The notes: generated by a model from the letters alone, not told the origin. A DNA stretch of 64,000 bases from Sipunculus nudus (GCA_026874595.1 CM049308.1:46881327-46945326); one strand, 5' to 3'; positions 12,139 through 23,500 are shown, numbered from the stretch's first letter. Made by a program: numbers and translations.

Positions 12139-13008
12139 TTAGCTCAGCTGACTATATGTCATCTGAGTTATAGTCGTTGTCCTTTGTCCGTCGTCTGGCT
12201 GTTAACAGGGCACGTTTTAAAACTGTTAGACCTAGGAATCCAAAATTTTGCATACAATTAGATGTCCCCAAAATCTCCTACCATACCGAAAATTGGGTCA
12301 TTAGGACTTTGTTCCTTTGAGATATTAAGGAAAAACCTCCGTTTTCCATAAAGAAGCCATTGTTACACTTCAAGGCTGCCTAATATCAAAACCACTGATC
12401 TGTTTTGATCATATTCAGTATTCTTATTCTTCCATACATTTTCTATGAACATACCAAAAATCAGGTCAGTATTGGGTATTATTATGAAGTTATGGGCCCA
12501 AATATAATGCAATTTTTAAAAAATCAGGAAATATATTTACTCACCTAACATGAGAATTGCTGAAGCTTGAGACTTTTTTTCAGGAATATAACTTTATTTA
12601 ATCAAGATTCAATTGTTTACCCAAAATTAGATCTGAATTTTGCAAATTTTTCAAGTTATTAGCATAAATAAAAAATCATTACCTTAAATTTTGTCCAACT
12701 TTGGCAATGGCACGTTTTTTCCCTGTAAGCACTGTATATTTAATTTTCACAGCATATATACATAAGGATTTAATCGTTAAAAATCTGAAATTTCAAAGGA
12801 ATTGATTGAAATGAGTAGCTTTTATTCAAGTTTTCATACACCATGTCAAGTGTTGTTTACATCTAGCCCACCTAGTAACACAGCCTTCACTTGCATTATG
12901 TAACCCATCCCAATCAGCTTGACTTGGCTCAGCTTGGCCACTACTAGCGGGCTTCCCCTCTGCCCTGCACTCCCCCCCCCCCTCCCCCCCATAAACTAGA
13001 TGAATGTT
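12139..13008 (+). mobile_element. Short R2 element, tandem unit 2
   Basis: A direct repeat of 11276-12138. The final ~220 bp before the C-run (12765-12970) is almost identical to 11883-12089, more alike than the first halves, which suggests recent duplication or gene conversion. It also ends in a C-rich run (12971-12990) and the same 'aaactagatgaatgttataa' text. Confidence 0.7.
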
Positions 13009-13770
13009 ATAATTTTCTGTATTTTATTTTATTCTTGGCTATGCTACATTTTAGATTTTGTATTGTACCACCAGGGTTACAGTGATCAAATTGCACATTT
13101 AATTGTGTCCACAAAGTGGTGTATTGCTATGAAAGTGTGGATGTTTATCAGATAAGTAATTCCTTACTTCAGAAGAGTAAAAACTTCACCAGGTGTGAAA
13201 TTGACTATTAATTCCAGTAATAAATTACAGCTGAGATAGTAATTAGCACAATGATATAGTTTGTCCCTCATTCAACCAACAGTGTGTATATTTTATTTGA
13301 AAAGATGTCTTTATTTTTTCATATTTACTGAATCTTTTATTTTATTTTGGTGAATAAAATTAAGAATGTACAAATGTGCAAAACTTTTAAATAGTGATTC
13401 AAGGAATAATCTTGTTGATGCCATGTTGTGGCATTATTTTCTTTTTAAATTCACTTAAACATTTGTGATTTTAAAATAATAAAATATATGTGTATGCATT
13501 ATATGACCCAATTTGAGCTACACCCTGGATAAATAATGATTGCAACTTAGAATTCTGATATTTTAATTTATATTTTCATATTTTTTTTTTACAAATTTAT
13601 AAAACTTGTAAATAAAAAAATAATGAAAACTATAAAAAAAAACTATTAATGGAAAAAGTGGCTGTGCTAAAAAAAATTAGGGTTTAATATTAACTTAAAT
13701 GCATTATTCTCTTGAAAGTGAAGTAAAAGTATTAGTCCATTCTGTCCACTTGCCTGTCCATCTGTAAATT
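13009..13770. other. AT-rich unique intronic sequence
   Basis: No exon, RNA gene or known repeat is visible; several A/T homopolymers occur around 13560-13680. Confidence 0.45.
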
Positions 13771-13772
13771 TT

Positions 13773-14350
13773 TAGCGAACCTGTGAGCTTATGCGATGGT
13801 GTGGCGTCAGCCGTCTTACGTTAACCCATACTATCTTGAAAACTGCAAGAGTAAGCATTACAAAATTTTATGCAAAAAATTTTGCTTATTTTTTGGCTAA
13901 CTGTGTTTTCTTAGATTTTATAGGGAAAAAGCTTAACAACCTTTAAAAATCTTCTTCTCCGAAACTATTTAGCCAAATTGTCCAATCTTTCTTAGAAATT
14001 ATCACTTGAACAATCTCTCTCAAATTTGTTCAAATGGTTTAAGTTCGGTGATTTTTGGCCCAGTTACAGGAAGTTGAACTTGGTCATCTGTCCAAAAAAG
14101 CATACAAAAATTACAATCTCAGAAATGGCTGGAGCTATCATCACCAAATTTTATGCAAATATTGGTCACATGAGTCATATCTGAAATTGAGGTATTGATC
14201 TTACGGTAGTGCTTTCTGAAGTTTGTTCAAATGGTCTCAGTTCAGTGACTTTCGGCTGAGTTATGGGAAGCTGAATTTAGTTATATGCCATAACAGCCCA
14301 TTTTAGTTCAGTGGCTACAAAGATCTTCTTCTCAAAAACCACTGGGTCAA
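13773..14350 (+). mobile_element. R1 element, 5' fragment
   Basis: It starts TTTTTAGCGAACCTGTGAGC and carries the usual R1 5' text with an internal deletion relative to the copy at 26276. It runs to 'ccactgggtcaaattcttt' and then breaks into R2c text near 14351. The 3' end is absent. Confidence 0.65.
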
Positions 14351-14669
14351 ATTCTTTATCAGCATGAATGATCCGGCCATTGGATCATCTGTAAGCAGGG
14401 CACAAATTGTAACCACTGCACCTAGAAGCCTGTATCTAAATACCTAGGAAGGTATATAAAATATCTCCTTGGATACCTGAAATTGGGTCACTGGGACCTA
14501 TATCCTCCGAGCTATGGAGCTTGTAAGTACCCCCTAGAATAATAAAAAAATCGATTTAAAACCTCCAGTATCTTGATAATAAATGCATGGATTGTCATGA
14601 ATTATACCTTGAATATTGACCATGACTAGTTTTGGAAGTTCCCAAAAATGATGTCGCTACCTGTAATTT
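14351..14669 (+). mobile_element. R2b/R2c fragment
   Basis: It contains 'gcagggcacaaattgtaac', 'gaccatgactagttttgg' and similar text shared with 55850-56180. The next R2b element begins at the T-run at 14667-14670. Confidence 0.5.
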
Positions 14670-16631
14670 TAGCTCAGCTGACTGTAAGTCAACTGAGGTA
14701 TAGGAATGGCGCTTTGTTCATCTAATTTTGGTCAAATTTTTTTTAAAATTTGGGTCATGAGGTCAAAGGTCAAGGTCACAGTGCCCACTTATTATCCCCT
14801 CGCAACAAAGTTGCAAAGGGGATAAAGTAACGCCTCTGTTCGTGCCTCCGTCTATCTGGCTGTCCTTCCGTCTGTCTGTCTGGAATTGGCTTGTGGATCA
14901 ATTTCAAGCCAAACCGTTTGACCAAAACCTTTCATCTTGCACATATGGCTCACCCACCCATAGATGAAGAACCCTATTGATTTTGAGGTCACGGGGTCAA
15001 AGGTTACGGCCACAGGGCTCACTTCTTGAAGAAGCTTGTGGACCCATTTAAAGCCAAACCATTTGACCAAAACCTTTCATCTTGCACATATGGCTCACCC
15101 ACCAATGGATGAAGACCCCTATTGATTTTGAGGTCACGGGGTCAAAGGTCACGGCCACAGGTCCCACTTCGTGAAAAAGCTTGTGGACCCATTTAAAGCC
15201 AAACCATTTAACCAAAACCTTTCATCTTGCACATATGGCTCACCCACCCATGGATGAAGACCCCTATCAATTTTGAGGTCACAGGTTCAAAGGTCACGGC
15301 CACTGTGCCCATTTCTTGAAAAAGCTTGTGGACCCGTTTTAGGCCAAACTGTTTGACCAACAGCTGTCAGTGTCATCTTGCTCATATAGCCCAGCTTCCT
15401 ATGGTTAAAGAACCCTATTTAGTTTGAGGTCACAGGAGCAAAGGTCAAGGCCAGAGAGCTGCCCTCCTCATTCTCACACTGTGTAATACACCAATTCTAA
15501 TTACGCCCCATGCGAGGGGATACTCCCCATTGCGGTGCCCTTTTTAGAAATATTGTGGATGCATTTTAATCCAAACTTTTCATCCCAAACCTTCCATCTT
15601 ACACATATAGCTGATCTGCCAATAGGGGAAGAACCTGATTGATTTGGGGGTCACAAGGTCAAAGGTCATGGTCACAGGGGCCCATCTGTCCACATATTTG
15701 TTTCTGGATGATAACTCCATTTTGGATTGACATATTGCTCTCAGTTTTGACTTGTATATGACCCTACAATAATGTAAGAACCCTTTGATTTTGGGGTCAT
15801 AAGGCCAGGGGTCAAGGTCACAGGACCCACTTCTTTAAGAAGATTGTTGATGTATTTTTAGCCAAACTTTCATCTCAGACCTTTTGTCTTGCACACATAG
15901 TTCACCTGCCAACAGAGGAAGACCCCTATCCATTTTAAGGGGACAAGGTCAAAGGTGAAGGTCACAGGAACCATCTGTCCAAAATTCATTTCCTTATGAT
16001 TACTCCAGCTTGGAATGATATATGGGTATCAAACTTGACTTATATATGGCCCATCAATAAAACAAGATTCCTATTGATTTTGAGGTCATGAGGTCAAGGG
16101 TCAAGGTCACAGACAAACACCTTTCTGTCCCAAACCTTCTATCTTCCCGATGTTGCTCATCTGCCAATAGTGGAAGTAATTTATGGATTTGGGGGTCAAA
16201 GGTCAAGGTCAACGGGACTATCTATCCACATATTAGTTTCAAGATGATAACACCAGTTTAGTTTGAAATATTAACTTGACTTATAGATGGCCCACCACTA
16301 AAGTAAGAACTGTTGATTCTGGGATCAGGAGATCAAAGGTCATGGTCACAGAACCCCTACTTTAGAAAGATTGTGGATGCATTTTAAGCCAAACTTCCAT
16401 TATCGACATGTGGTGCACCTGCCAGTAGAGGAAGTTTCCTTTTGATTTTGGGGTCACTAGGTCAAAGGGTAAGGTCACAGGGCCCATCCATTCACAAATT
16501 AGTTTATGGATGATAGTTTGGGTAGACAGGTTAGCTTAAAAATGATTACTGGACCAATAATTTGGAAAACCTCATAAACATATATCCTTACAGACAAATG
16601 CAGCTGAGCGTCAAGACCCATGGGTCCCTAG
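14670..16631 (+). mobile_element. R2b Helentron-like element rich in AGGTCA repeats
   Basis: The 5' end TTTT|AGCTCAGCTGACTGTAAG and the 3' end GCAGCTGAGCGTCAAGACCC then ATGGGTC C-CTAG|TT are both present, so this copy ends in canonical Helitron-like CTAG. The body consists of ~270-300-bp units alternating 'ggtcaaaggtcaaggtcac' with 'aaaccttccatcttgcaca'-type text. R4 is inserted at about 14791-15540. No coding sequence is present. Confidence 0.7.
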
Positions 16632-17480
16632 TTTTCTTATTTTTCTACAAATATTTTTTCAATTTTTTTTTTTTACTATAAAATGACAACAAACCTGGTG
16701 TTTATCGATCACAAGTGGATGCTGTAAAGTAATCACGCTGTCTGTCTATCCGTTTATCAACACAAATTTGTTTCCAGATGATAACCCAAGGTTTGGTTAA
16801 CATATGGATTTCAAACATGACTTACAAATGGCCCACCACTAAAGAAAGAACCTGTATGATTTTTGGGTAATGAGGTCAAAGGTCAAGGTCACAAGACTCA
16901 CTTATTTAAAAAGATTATGGCTGCATTTTAAGCTAAGTTTTTTTCATCCCAAACCTTCCATCTTGCACATTTAGCTGATTGGCTGACTAGCCATTATGGT
17001 TAGAGCATAAATGAATTTGGGGTCACAAGGTCAAAGGTCAAGGTCACAGGGGCCATCTGTTCACAAATTAGTTTCCAGATGATAACTCAAGTTTAGTTTG
17101 ACATCTTGGTATCAAACATAATTTATATGGCTCACAACTAAAGTAAGAACCCTGTCGATATTTGTGTCCAAAGGTCAAAGGTCAAGGTCACAGGACCCAT
17201 TTCTTTAAAAGGAATGTGTATGCATTTCAGGCCAAACTGTTCATCACAAACCTTCCATCTTCAAGATATTACTCACCTGCCGATAGGGGAAGATTCTTTT
17301 TGATTTGGGATCATAGGGTCAAAAGTCAAGGTCACAAGACCCATTCATTCACAAATTAGTTTATGGATGATAATTCTGCTTTGGCTAGACAGATTGGCTT
17401 CAAACTTGATCTATTAATGACCCACCATTTAAGTGAGAAACATTTTGATTTTCAGGGTCCAGAGGTCAAAGGTGAAGGTC
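14760..17480 (+). promoter_or_regulatory. Array of nuclear-receptor-like AGGTCA sites in R2b
   Basis: Perfect AGGTCAAAGGTCA (DR1 spacing) occurs at 14760-14772, 15656-15668, 16873-16885, 17028-17040 and 17172-17184. Near matches lie around 15945, 16084, 16195, 16327, 16460, 17315 and 17461. Many continue into TCAAGGTCA, the extended half-site bound by ERR/SF-1 monomers. DR1 is the classical site of HNF4 and RXR heterodimers. The sequence match is direct; any binding or effect on the host gene is inference, and these sites may be incidental to the repeat unit. Confidence 0.3.
14791..15540 (+). mobile_element. R4 Helentron-like element nested in R2b
   Basis: The 5' side has CCCCTCGCA at 14796-14804, an AACAAAGTT inner palindrome and a second fold-back GGGG. 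A Tg/cTGTC-rich stretch follows at 14850-14880. The body has three units of about 180 bp with 'aaaccatttgaccaaaacct'. The 3' side has TGCGAGGGG at 15511-15519 (the inverse of the 5' motif) and a hairpin GGGGA-TAC-TCCCC at 15516-15528, then ATTGCGGTGCCC|TTTTT. Removing it restores R2b text (cccactt joined to ttagaaatattg). Confidence 0.65.
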
Positions 17481-17572
17481 ACAGAACCGTCATTCTGAAA
17501 AATTTCTTCAAAATATACTTATAGACAAATACAGCTGATTGTTGAGACCCCTGGTTCCCTAGTTTTCTCTAT
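16632..17572 (+). mobile_element. Second R2b segment with 3' end
   Basis: More of the same ~280-bp units, including 'ggtcaaaggtcaaggtcac' and 'tggcccaccactaaag'. It ends with an eroded hairpin (gagaccCCtggttc) and CTAG at 17569-17572 followed by TTTT. The T-rich lead at 16632-16680 may hold a degraded 5' end. Confidence 0.55.
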
Positions 17573-17975
17573 TTTTGAGACCTTCAAAAAAGTGGTCATC
17601 CTTTAACAGGGCACAAATCATAACAGTTGTACCTAGAGGCTTTACATCCTTGGAGGTCTATCAAAAATCCAACTATAGGGTCTATCAAAAATCCAACTAT
17701 AGTATCGCACTATTGCAAATACCAAATGGTCAATCAGCTGAGCATCATAACCCATGGGTCACTTGGTGGAACTAAGAGAAAGGAAACTATACATGCAGAA
17801 AAGACTCATTAATAATATAGCCAAATTGCTGTAGCATTAGGATATACATTTTCAAGTGCAACAATAAAACAAAACTTTAACCTCTTTCTGTCCTCCAGGA
17901 TTTGATATTTTTCTATCATAGGCAAATTCAGCTGAGCAGCATGACCCATGAGTCTTGTCTGTTTGGTCCCTTAAA
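17573..17975 (+). mobile_element. R2c tails, two 3' ends
   Basis: R2c text ('aacagggcacaaatcataac') ends at 17765 with CAGCTGAGCATCATAACCC, ATGGGTCACTTG. A second eroded end (CAGCTGAGCAGCATGACCC) lies at about 17930-17960. The 29-bp piece at about 17656-17700 (core 'tctatcaaaaatccaactat') is duplicated in tandem. Confidence 0.55.
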
Positions 17976-18271
17976 GATTATTTGTGGTGACAAATAAATC
18001 TGACATCCAATATTGCCATAGGGCTCTCATTCTGGGGACTACCTCCATTCCCCACCCTCTAGATATTGGGGTGGTGGTTGGGGTTATAAATTAATGTTAG
18101 GTGATCTTCATAACTTGCATGTCATCCACTTGTTCACACTATCAGGTTTTGCAGTGATTTCCTAGTAATATTTCATACTGATCTTATAATTCAAGATGTG
18201 CACTAAAAGTAATTGACACATATACCTATACCTATATATACTTATACCTAAGTGTCCCTTTTTGTTTACAG
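17976..18271 (+). other. Unique intron end before visible exon 2
   Basis: Single-copy looking sequence ending in a pyrimidine-rich acceptor (ccctttttgtttacag). Confidence 0.55.
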
Positions 18272-18342
18272 TGTGTCTTCAAGATAGCGTTTTAGCTTTC
18301 CACAAACATGGAATGCAAGGCAGAAGCTTTAAAACCAATGAG
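18272..18342 (+). CDS. MAP4K3: MAP4K3/5-like kinase, CNH-domain exon (visible exon 2)
   Basis: A 71-bp exon between acceptor tttgtttacag| and donor AATGAG|gtaagc. It takes 2 bases to finish the codon begun at 11131 (GTG, Val), then 23 codons reading [20 protein letters not shown] and TNE, ending in phase 0. The stretch [19 protein letters not shown] is a strongly conserved block of the CNH region in MAP4K-family kinases and is the main reason for the gene call. An R5 element lies only 58 bp downstream of the donor site, so the exon is tightly hemmed in by repeats. The following intron is 24,225 bp. Confidence 0.88.
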
Positions 18343-18400
18343 GTAAGCACCAGCACTCTTTCCATAACAAAATGGTCGTGCAACCAAAGTCATTGAATAA

Positions 18401-20125
18401 CTAGAATACAGGTAGTCGACAAGTGACTACGTGTATCCGCAAAAATCAGAGTAGGACGGGCATGGATTGAGTGGCAAGGGGAAATAGAGTTACATGTGTT
18501 ACATATTAGAATGGATCTCTGCCACATAAACATGATTGTAGGTGGCGCCACCTGTTATTTGAACAATAAACTATCCAAGATGTATACACATGCAAAATTT
18601 CTGGTGGAAAAGTCAAACCACTGCAGAGATATGAGTGATTTTATCCCACAGCAGACAAACAGATGGACACTGTGCAAAAATTGCTGCAGGTGGCGCCACC
18701 ATTTTTGTGTATGTTATAATGCTATCCAAGGGCTACATTTATGTAATTTTTTTTTTCCTGATTGGTCAAATGAGTCCTGAGATATAAGCATTAATGTCTG
18801 CAGCGTGAACGTGAATGAAGCTGGCGCCACCTGTCATAAAATCAAGAAAGCTATCCAGGATGTATATGCATGCCGAATAACAGGTTATTTGGTCAAACCA
18901 CTGCAGAGATATGAGTGATTTTAACCCAAGGCAGACAAACAGATGGAAGCTGTGCAAAAAATGCTGCAGGTGGCGCCACCATTTTTGTGTATGTTATAAA
19001 GCTATCCAAGGGCTACATTTGTGTAAAAAAAATTTTTCCTGATTGGTCGAACGAGTCCAGAGATATAAGCATGGATGTCTACAGCGCAAACGTGAATGTA
19101 GGTGGTGCCATCTGTCATAAAATCAAGAAAGCTATGCAGGATATATATGCATGCCGAATTTCAGGTTATTTGGTCAAACCACTGCAGAGATATGAGTGAT
19201 TTTAACCCAAGCCAGACAAACAGATGGACGCTGTGCAAAAATTGCTGCAGGTGGCGCCACCATTTTTGTGTATGTTATAAAGCTATCCAAGGGCTACATT
19301 TGTGTAAAAAAATTTTTCCTGATTGGTCGAACGAGTCCAGAGATATAAGCATGGATGTCTACAGCATGAACGTGAATGTAGGTGACGCCATCTGTCATAA
19401 AATCAAGAAAGCTATGCAGGATGTATATGCATGCCGAATTTCAGGTAATTTGGTAAAACCCCTGCAGAGATATGAGTGATTTTAATTCAAGGCAGACATA
19501 CAGATGGACGCTGTGCAAAAATTGCTGCAGGTGGCACCACCATTTTTGTATATGTTGTACAGCTTAGGGCTACATTTGTGTAAAAAAAATGTCCTGATTG
19601 GTCAAACGGTTCCTGAGATATGAGCTTTGATGTCTGCAGCCTTAACGTGAATGTAGGTGGCACCACCTGTCATAAAATCAAGAAAGCTATGCAGGATGTA
19701 TACGCATGCCGAATTTTAGGTGAATTAGTCAAACCACTGCAGAGATATGAGTGATTTCAACCCAAGGCAGATGAACAGATGGACACTGTGCAAACATGGT
19801 TGCAGGTGGCACCACCTTTTTTGTGTATGTTATAAAGCTATCCAAGGGCTACATTTGTGTAAATTTTTTTTTCCTGATCCTTCGAACGGTTCCTGAGATA
19901 TGTGGGTTTATGTGTGGAAACAGACACACAAACGGACGCTGGGCAGAGAGGAAAGGTCAGAGGTCAAGCTCTTGGTTAGGCACCAGTTCACATGTGACCC
20001 GATAATTTGTGTAAGTTTCGGAAAAATCCGTCCAGTAGTCTCAGAGGAGTTCTCCGGGGCAGTGGTGGCGGAACCCGGTCAAAAACATAGTATCCACAAA
20101 ACTTCATTTTGGCGGATACTATAAC
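18401..20125 (-). mobile_element. R5 Helentron-like element, full length, minus orientation
   Basis: Read on the minus strand, the 5' end near 20125 carries GTATCCGCCAAAA. The 3' end carries TTTTGCGGATAC (inverse), a GTAGTC/GACTAC hairpin at about 18412-18430 and CTAG at the very edge (18401-18404 on the plus strand). Between them are about five tandem units of ~281 bp, with GGTGGCGCCACC at about 18690, 18971, 19252, 19534 (variant) and 19806 (variant). The open frames across this block are periodic readings of the array, not genes. R5 is the only one of the five families with a copy in minus orientation here. Confidence 0.75.
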
Positions 20126-20321
20126 CAGTTTTGTAATTCACTTGTACACATTAAACAACTAGAGAGTGTTTATTAACCATACTTTTTTCTTTTTTACTTT
20201 TTTATGTTTACAGTAATTATGGGTTTTAATTTAAAGACTGAATATCATGAAGACAGATTTAACTTCTCTGAGTGGTGCAGTGGTTGCAGTGGTCCACACG
20301 TTCTTTTCTGTCTTTATTATG
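20126..20321 (+). other. Unique intronic stretch
   Basis: AT- and T-rich sequence with an acceptor-like tttatgtttacag at about 20203-20214. No conserved protein text follows it (see rejected items). Confidence 0.4.
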
Positions 20322-20693
20322 TTAGCGAACCTGTGAGCTTATGTGATGGTATGGAATCTTCTTGGGTCTGTACATTAACCCTTACCATCTCAAAAATGGC
20401 AGTAGCTAGCTTCAATAATTTTATGCAAAAAATCAGTCATCTAAAAATCTATGGGAGTTTGCTTCCTTTTTGGCTCTGTTCACTGACTTTACAGGGAAAA
20501 AGAAAAAAAAAAAAAATTCCAGCCAATTTGTTAAATATTAAATTGAAATAATCCCCAAAACAATCTCTCTCAATCTTGTTCGAATGTTTCCAGTTTGATC
20601 ATTTTGGCAGAGTTACAGGAAGCTGAACTTAGTCATTTGGTCAAGTCATATTTGAAATTGAGGTATTGGTGGTGCCAACAGCATCAACATTTT
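20322..20693 (+). mobile_element. R1 element, 5' fragment
   Basis: It starts GTTAGCGAACCTGTGAGC and runs through diverged R1 text to GGTGGTGCCAACAGCATC, where an R2 5' end is inserted in the T-run at about 20690-20694. Confidence 0.65.
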
Positions 20694-20985
20694 TAGCTCA
20701 GCTGACTATAAGTCATCTGAGCTATAGTCGTGGTTCTTCGTCTGTCGGCTGTCAGTCATTCCATCTGTCTTTTAAACTGGCAGGTTTTGAAACCTTTTGA
20801 CCTACAAATCTGAAATTCAGCATACCATTAGATGTCTCCAAAATCTTCTACCATACTGAAAATTGGGTCAAAAGGACTTCATCCTTTCGAAATATTAAGG
20901 AAAAACCTCCATTTTCCATTAAAAACCCATTGTTATACTTCAGGATCGGCTAATATCAAAACCACTGACATAATATTGAACCTTA
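20694..20985 (+). mobile_element. R2 element, 5' fragment
   Basis: It starts TTTTAGCTCAGCTGACTATA with fold-back and GTC-rich lead, then about 200 bp of R2 body. R1 text interrupts it at about 20986. Confidence 0.65.
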
Positions 20986-21735
20986 TAGTGAACCTGTGAG
21001 CTTATGCCATGGTGCACAGTGTCCCTCGTAAGTCATGGGTCGTGCGTCGTCTGTACGTTAACCATAGCTATCTCAAAAAAGGCAGAAGCTAGCATCACCA
21101 AATTTTTTAAAATAATCAGTCATCTGAAAAACTATATCGGATTGTGTTTAATTTTTTTCTTACAGCATTTTCTTAGATTTTATAGGGAAAAAGCTAAAAA
21201 AGCTTCAAAAATCTTCTTCTCAAAAACTGTCCAGCCAAATTGTCCAATATTTCACAGAAAGGACCTTGAACAATCTCTTTCAAGTTTGTTCGAATGGTCT
21301 CAGTTCGGAGATTTTTGGCCGAGTTACAGGAGGTTAAACTTAGTCATCTGTCCAAAAAAGCACACTAAAATCTCAGAAATGGCTAGAGCTATAATCACCA
21401 AATTTTATACCAATGTTTGTCACATATGTCATATCTGAAATTGAGGTATTGGTATTGGTGGCGTCACCTACATTGATGCGTTTTTTACAAGTGAAAATGT
21501 AATTTTAAACACTTCTAGCTTATACACTGATATATGATGAAACTGTTAAGCTGATTGGTTTAAACTTTACAAGAATTATTCTATGGTAGGGTTCTGCCAG
21601 TTTTATAAGAATAGATAAGGTAAATACAGCTTTAAAAAAGCATTGTAGCCAATTGAAAAAGGCTTTCTGTGTTTGAAAACAGATTTGGCAACATGCTGAG
21701 TTTCAGCAGCCAAGTCAAGAGGTCACTCAGTACAA
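20986..21735 (+). mobile_element. R1 element, 5' and internal fragment
   Basis: It starts AGTGAACCTGTGAGC and runs through the R1 units including 'ttctcaaaaactgtccagcc', a 'ggtggcgtcaccta' site and the later 'gccaagtcaagaggtcactc' text. It ends without an R1 3' terminus. Confidence 0.6.
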
Positions 21736-21784
21736 ACAGTTGGGGTCCAGACATCACCATGGCAACTGACCTGGCTCTGGCAGG

Positions 21785-21850
21785 TGTCTAGGCTATGTGT
21801 CTAGATGTCTAGACACAGCGTCTAGACGTCTAGACACATTGTCTTGATGC
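21785..21850. repeat. CTAGAC palindrome cluster
   Basis: Repeated GTCTAGA(T/C)GTCTAGACACA units in head-to-tail and inverted arrangement: GTCTAGAC and the related AGACGTCT are palindromes and occur several times within 60 bp. Confidence 0.8.
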
Positions 21851-22283
21851 AGGATTATTGGAACTATATCTTTCAACTGTTTGATAAAACTTGGTTTGCA
21901 TTTTAAGTAAATTGGGTTTATCATCAGGTCACATGTGAACTGCTGCGCCCTCATTTTTGGTTGACCTCTGACCTTCCTCGCTGCCCATCGTCCATTTGTG
22001 TGTCTGTTTCCACACCTAAACCCACATATCTCAGGAACCATTTGACCAATCAAGCTAAAAACTTTGCACAAATGTAGCCCTTTAATAGCTTTATAACATA
22101 CACTAAAAATAGTAGCGCCACCTGCAACCATTTTTGCACAGCGTCCATCTGTTCATCTTCCTTGGGATAATATCACTCATATCTCAGCAGTGGTTTGACT
22201 TTTCCACCTGAAAGTTTGCAGGTTTATACATCCTGGACAGCTTTCTCAATTTTATGACAGGTGGCCCCACCTACATTTATGTA

Positions 22284-23349
22284 CTGTGGTTGGCTTTGAA
22301 TTTACGGGGCTCAATTATCGCGCTCTGGCAATTTTTCATAATTTCACGGGGTTTAATTTTCGCGATTGGGCATATAGCAATAATTTGATATAAACGACAA
22401 AATAGTTATCAGTTTTCTATTACACAAAATTATTAATATCTGCTTATCGCCTCATTAACCACACTCACGGCCCATGACTGTTTTTGGTAAGCTAATTAAC
22501 GGGGGTTTCCCAGCTCGGTTCAGAGTTACTACCAGAAAGTCCTCCCCACAGTTCACCTGTCAGTGCAGTGTGATAAATAATAATGCTGTGGTCAAGAAAC
22601 CATGTAAATCATCACAGGAAAACTGGCCCCGTCTTGTTTAAACAAGCTCCCTATGTTTAGGGAATTTTTCCTTCTAATGAGTACAAATTGATACTCATGT
22701 TTTGCTGAACTTACAATGACCGTCACTGCCGGGACCTGGCAATGCCGCTTCAAAGGGGCACTGGTTTCATAGCTTGGCCATCACATATCAATATAAACAG
22801 GGCCCTACACATTACCTTGATCATATCAAGTTTGGATAACGTTAATGAAACATCGTTCCATGGACATTTCAAGTTGGTTACGGGAGAGGCCATCCCTGAA
22901 GCAGCTGCGCACGGAAGGTCTGCCTGATCCCCGCAATTGTGAATGTGAAGAAAGAGCAGAGTTGTCCCAAGTGGCAAATGATCAGATTGACCGACAGCAG
23001 ACAAAGCGTTACAAGTGGGGAGAATACAAACAGCTTGACCAAGACAAACGGCTTCATTGACCAATACAAAAAATGGTCCTATACATTTAAGTTGCATTAT
23101 ACAAAATAATAAATAAATACATTTCATTAAAAGCTAGAACGTGGTCACGCCGCATGCTGCGATCAACATGGTCGTCATTTGGATTATATTTATTTTCCAC
23201 TAATGCCCCCGATCGCCATCTGGTGACGACTACATAAACTATTTTCCATTGACCAAAAGGGTTTAAATCTGCATGGTTTTAATTTCACGGAATTGCCCCA
23301 ACGGCGAATATAGCAAATTTAAACTCCGCGAATATTAAGCCAACCACAG
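22284..23349. mobile_element. TIR DNA element with TA target duplication
   Basis: Terminal inverted repeats CTGTGGTTGGCTT and AAGCCAACCACAG are perfect over 13 bp and flanked by TA on both sides (22282-22283, 23350-23351). The inner subterminal text, 'aatttacggggctcaatt' on the left and 'gcaaatttaaactccgcgaa' on the right, is also partly complementary. A TA duplication suits the Tc1/mariner superfamily or related MITEs, but the 5' CTGTGG is not the common CAGT start, so the class is unsure. No transposase was recognised; a short open frame at 22845-23060 is described separately. Confidence 0.7.
22845..23060 (+). pseudogene. Short open frame in the TIR element, origin unknown
   Basis: 71 codons, rich in charged residues and ending QTKRYKWGEYKQLDQDKRLH before a TGA. 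Composition is more protein-like and GC-richer than the flanks, with paired charged residues through the second half. I do not recognise a domain. It could be the 3' end of a lost transposase, a captured host exon, or chance. No polyadenylation or splice evidence supports it as a gene. Confidence 0.25.
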
Positions 23350-23500
23350 TATACACTGCAGACATTCAGGCTTATATCTCAGGACTGGTTTGACATATCA
23401 CCCTGGAATTTTGCATGTGTATAGATCTCACATAGCTCTTAATCATACACAAAATATTTGGTGCCACCTGCCACCATTTTAGCACAGCGTCCATTTAGTG

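Larger units (their letters stand above)
21885..23500 (+). mobile_element. R5 element interrupted by a TIR element
   Basis: Plus-oriented R5 text (tgacctctgaccttcctc, catatctcaggaaccatttg) runs to 22283. It resumes at 23350 with 'ctgcagacattcaggcttat', which matches the first bases of the window. The gap is the TA-flanked element at 22284-23349. Confidence 0.65.

Noticed and set aside
18496-20124. Series of 60-125-codon open frames
   Set aside because: They repeat every ~281 bp with the R5 unit and include the GGTGGCGCCACC palindrome; periodic repeat text, not genes.
20204-20551. 115-codon frame after an acceptor-like tttatgtttacag
   Set aside because: Visible exons 2 and 3 of the MAP4K-like gene join in frame without it, it has no clear donor in its unique part, and it runs into R1 text.
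21004-21438. 144-codon plus-strand frame
   Set aside because: Lies wholly in R1 repeat text; equivalent positions in other copies are interrupted by stops.
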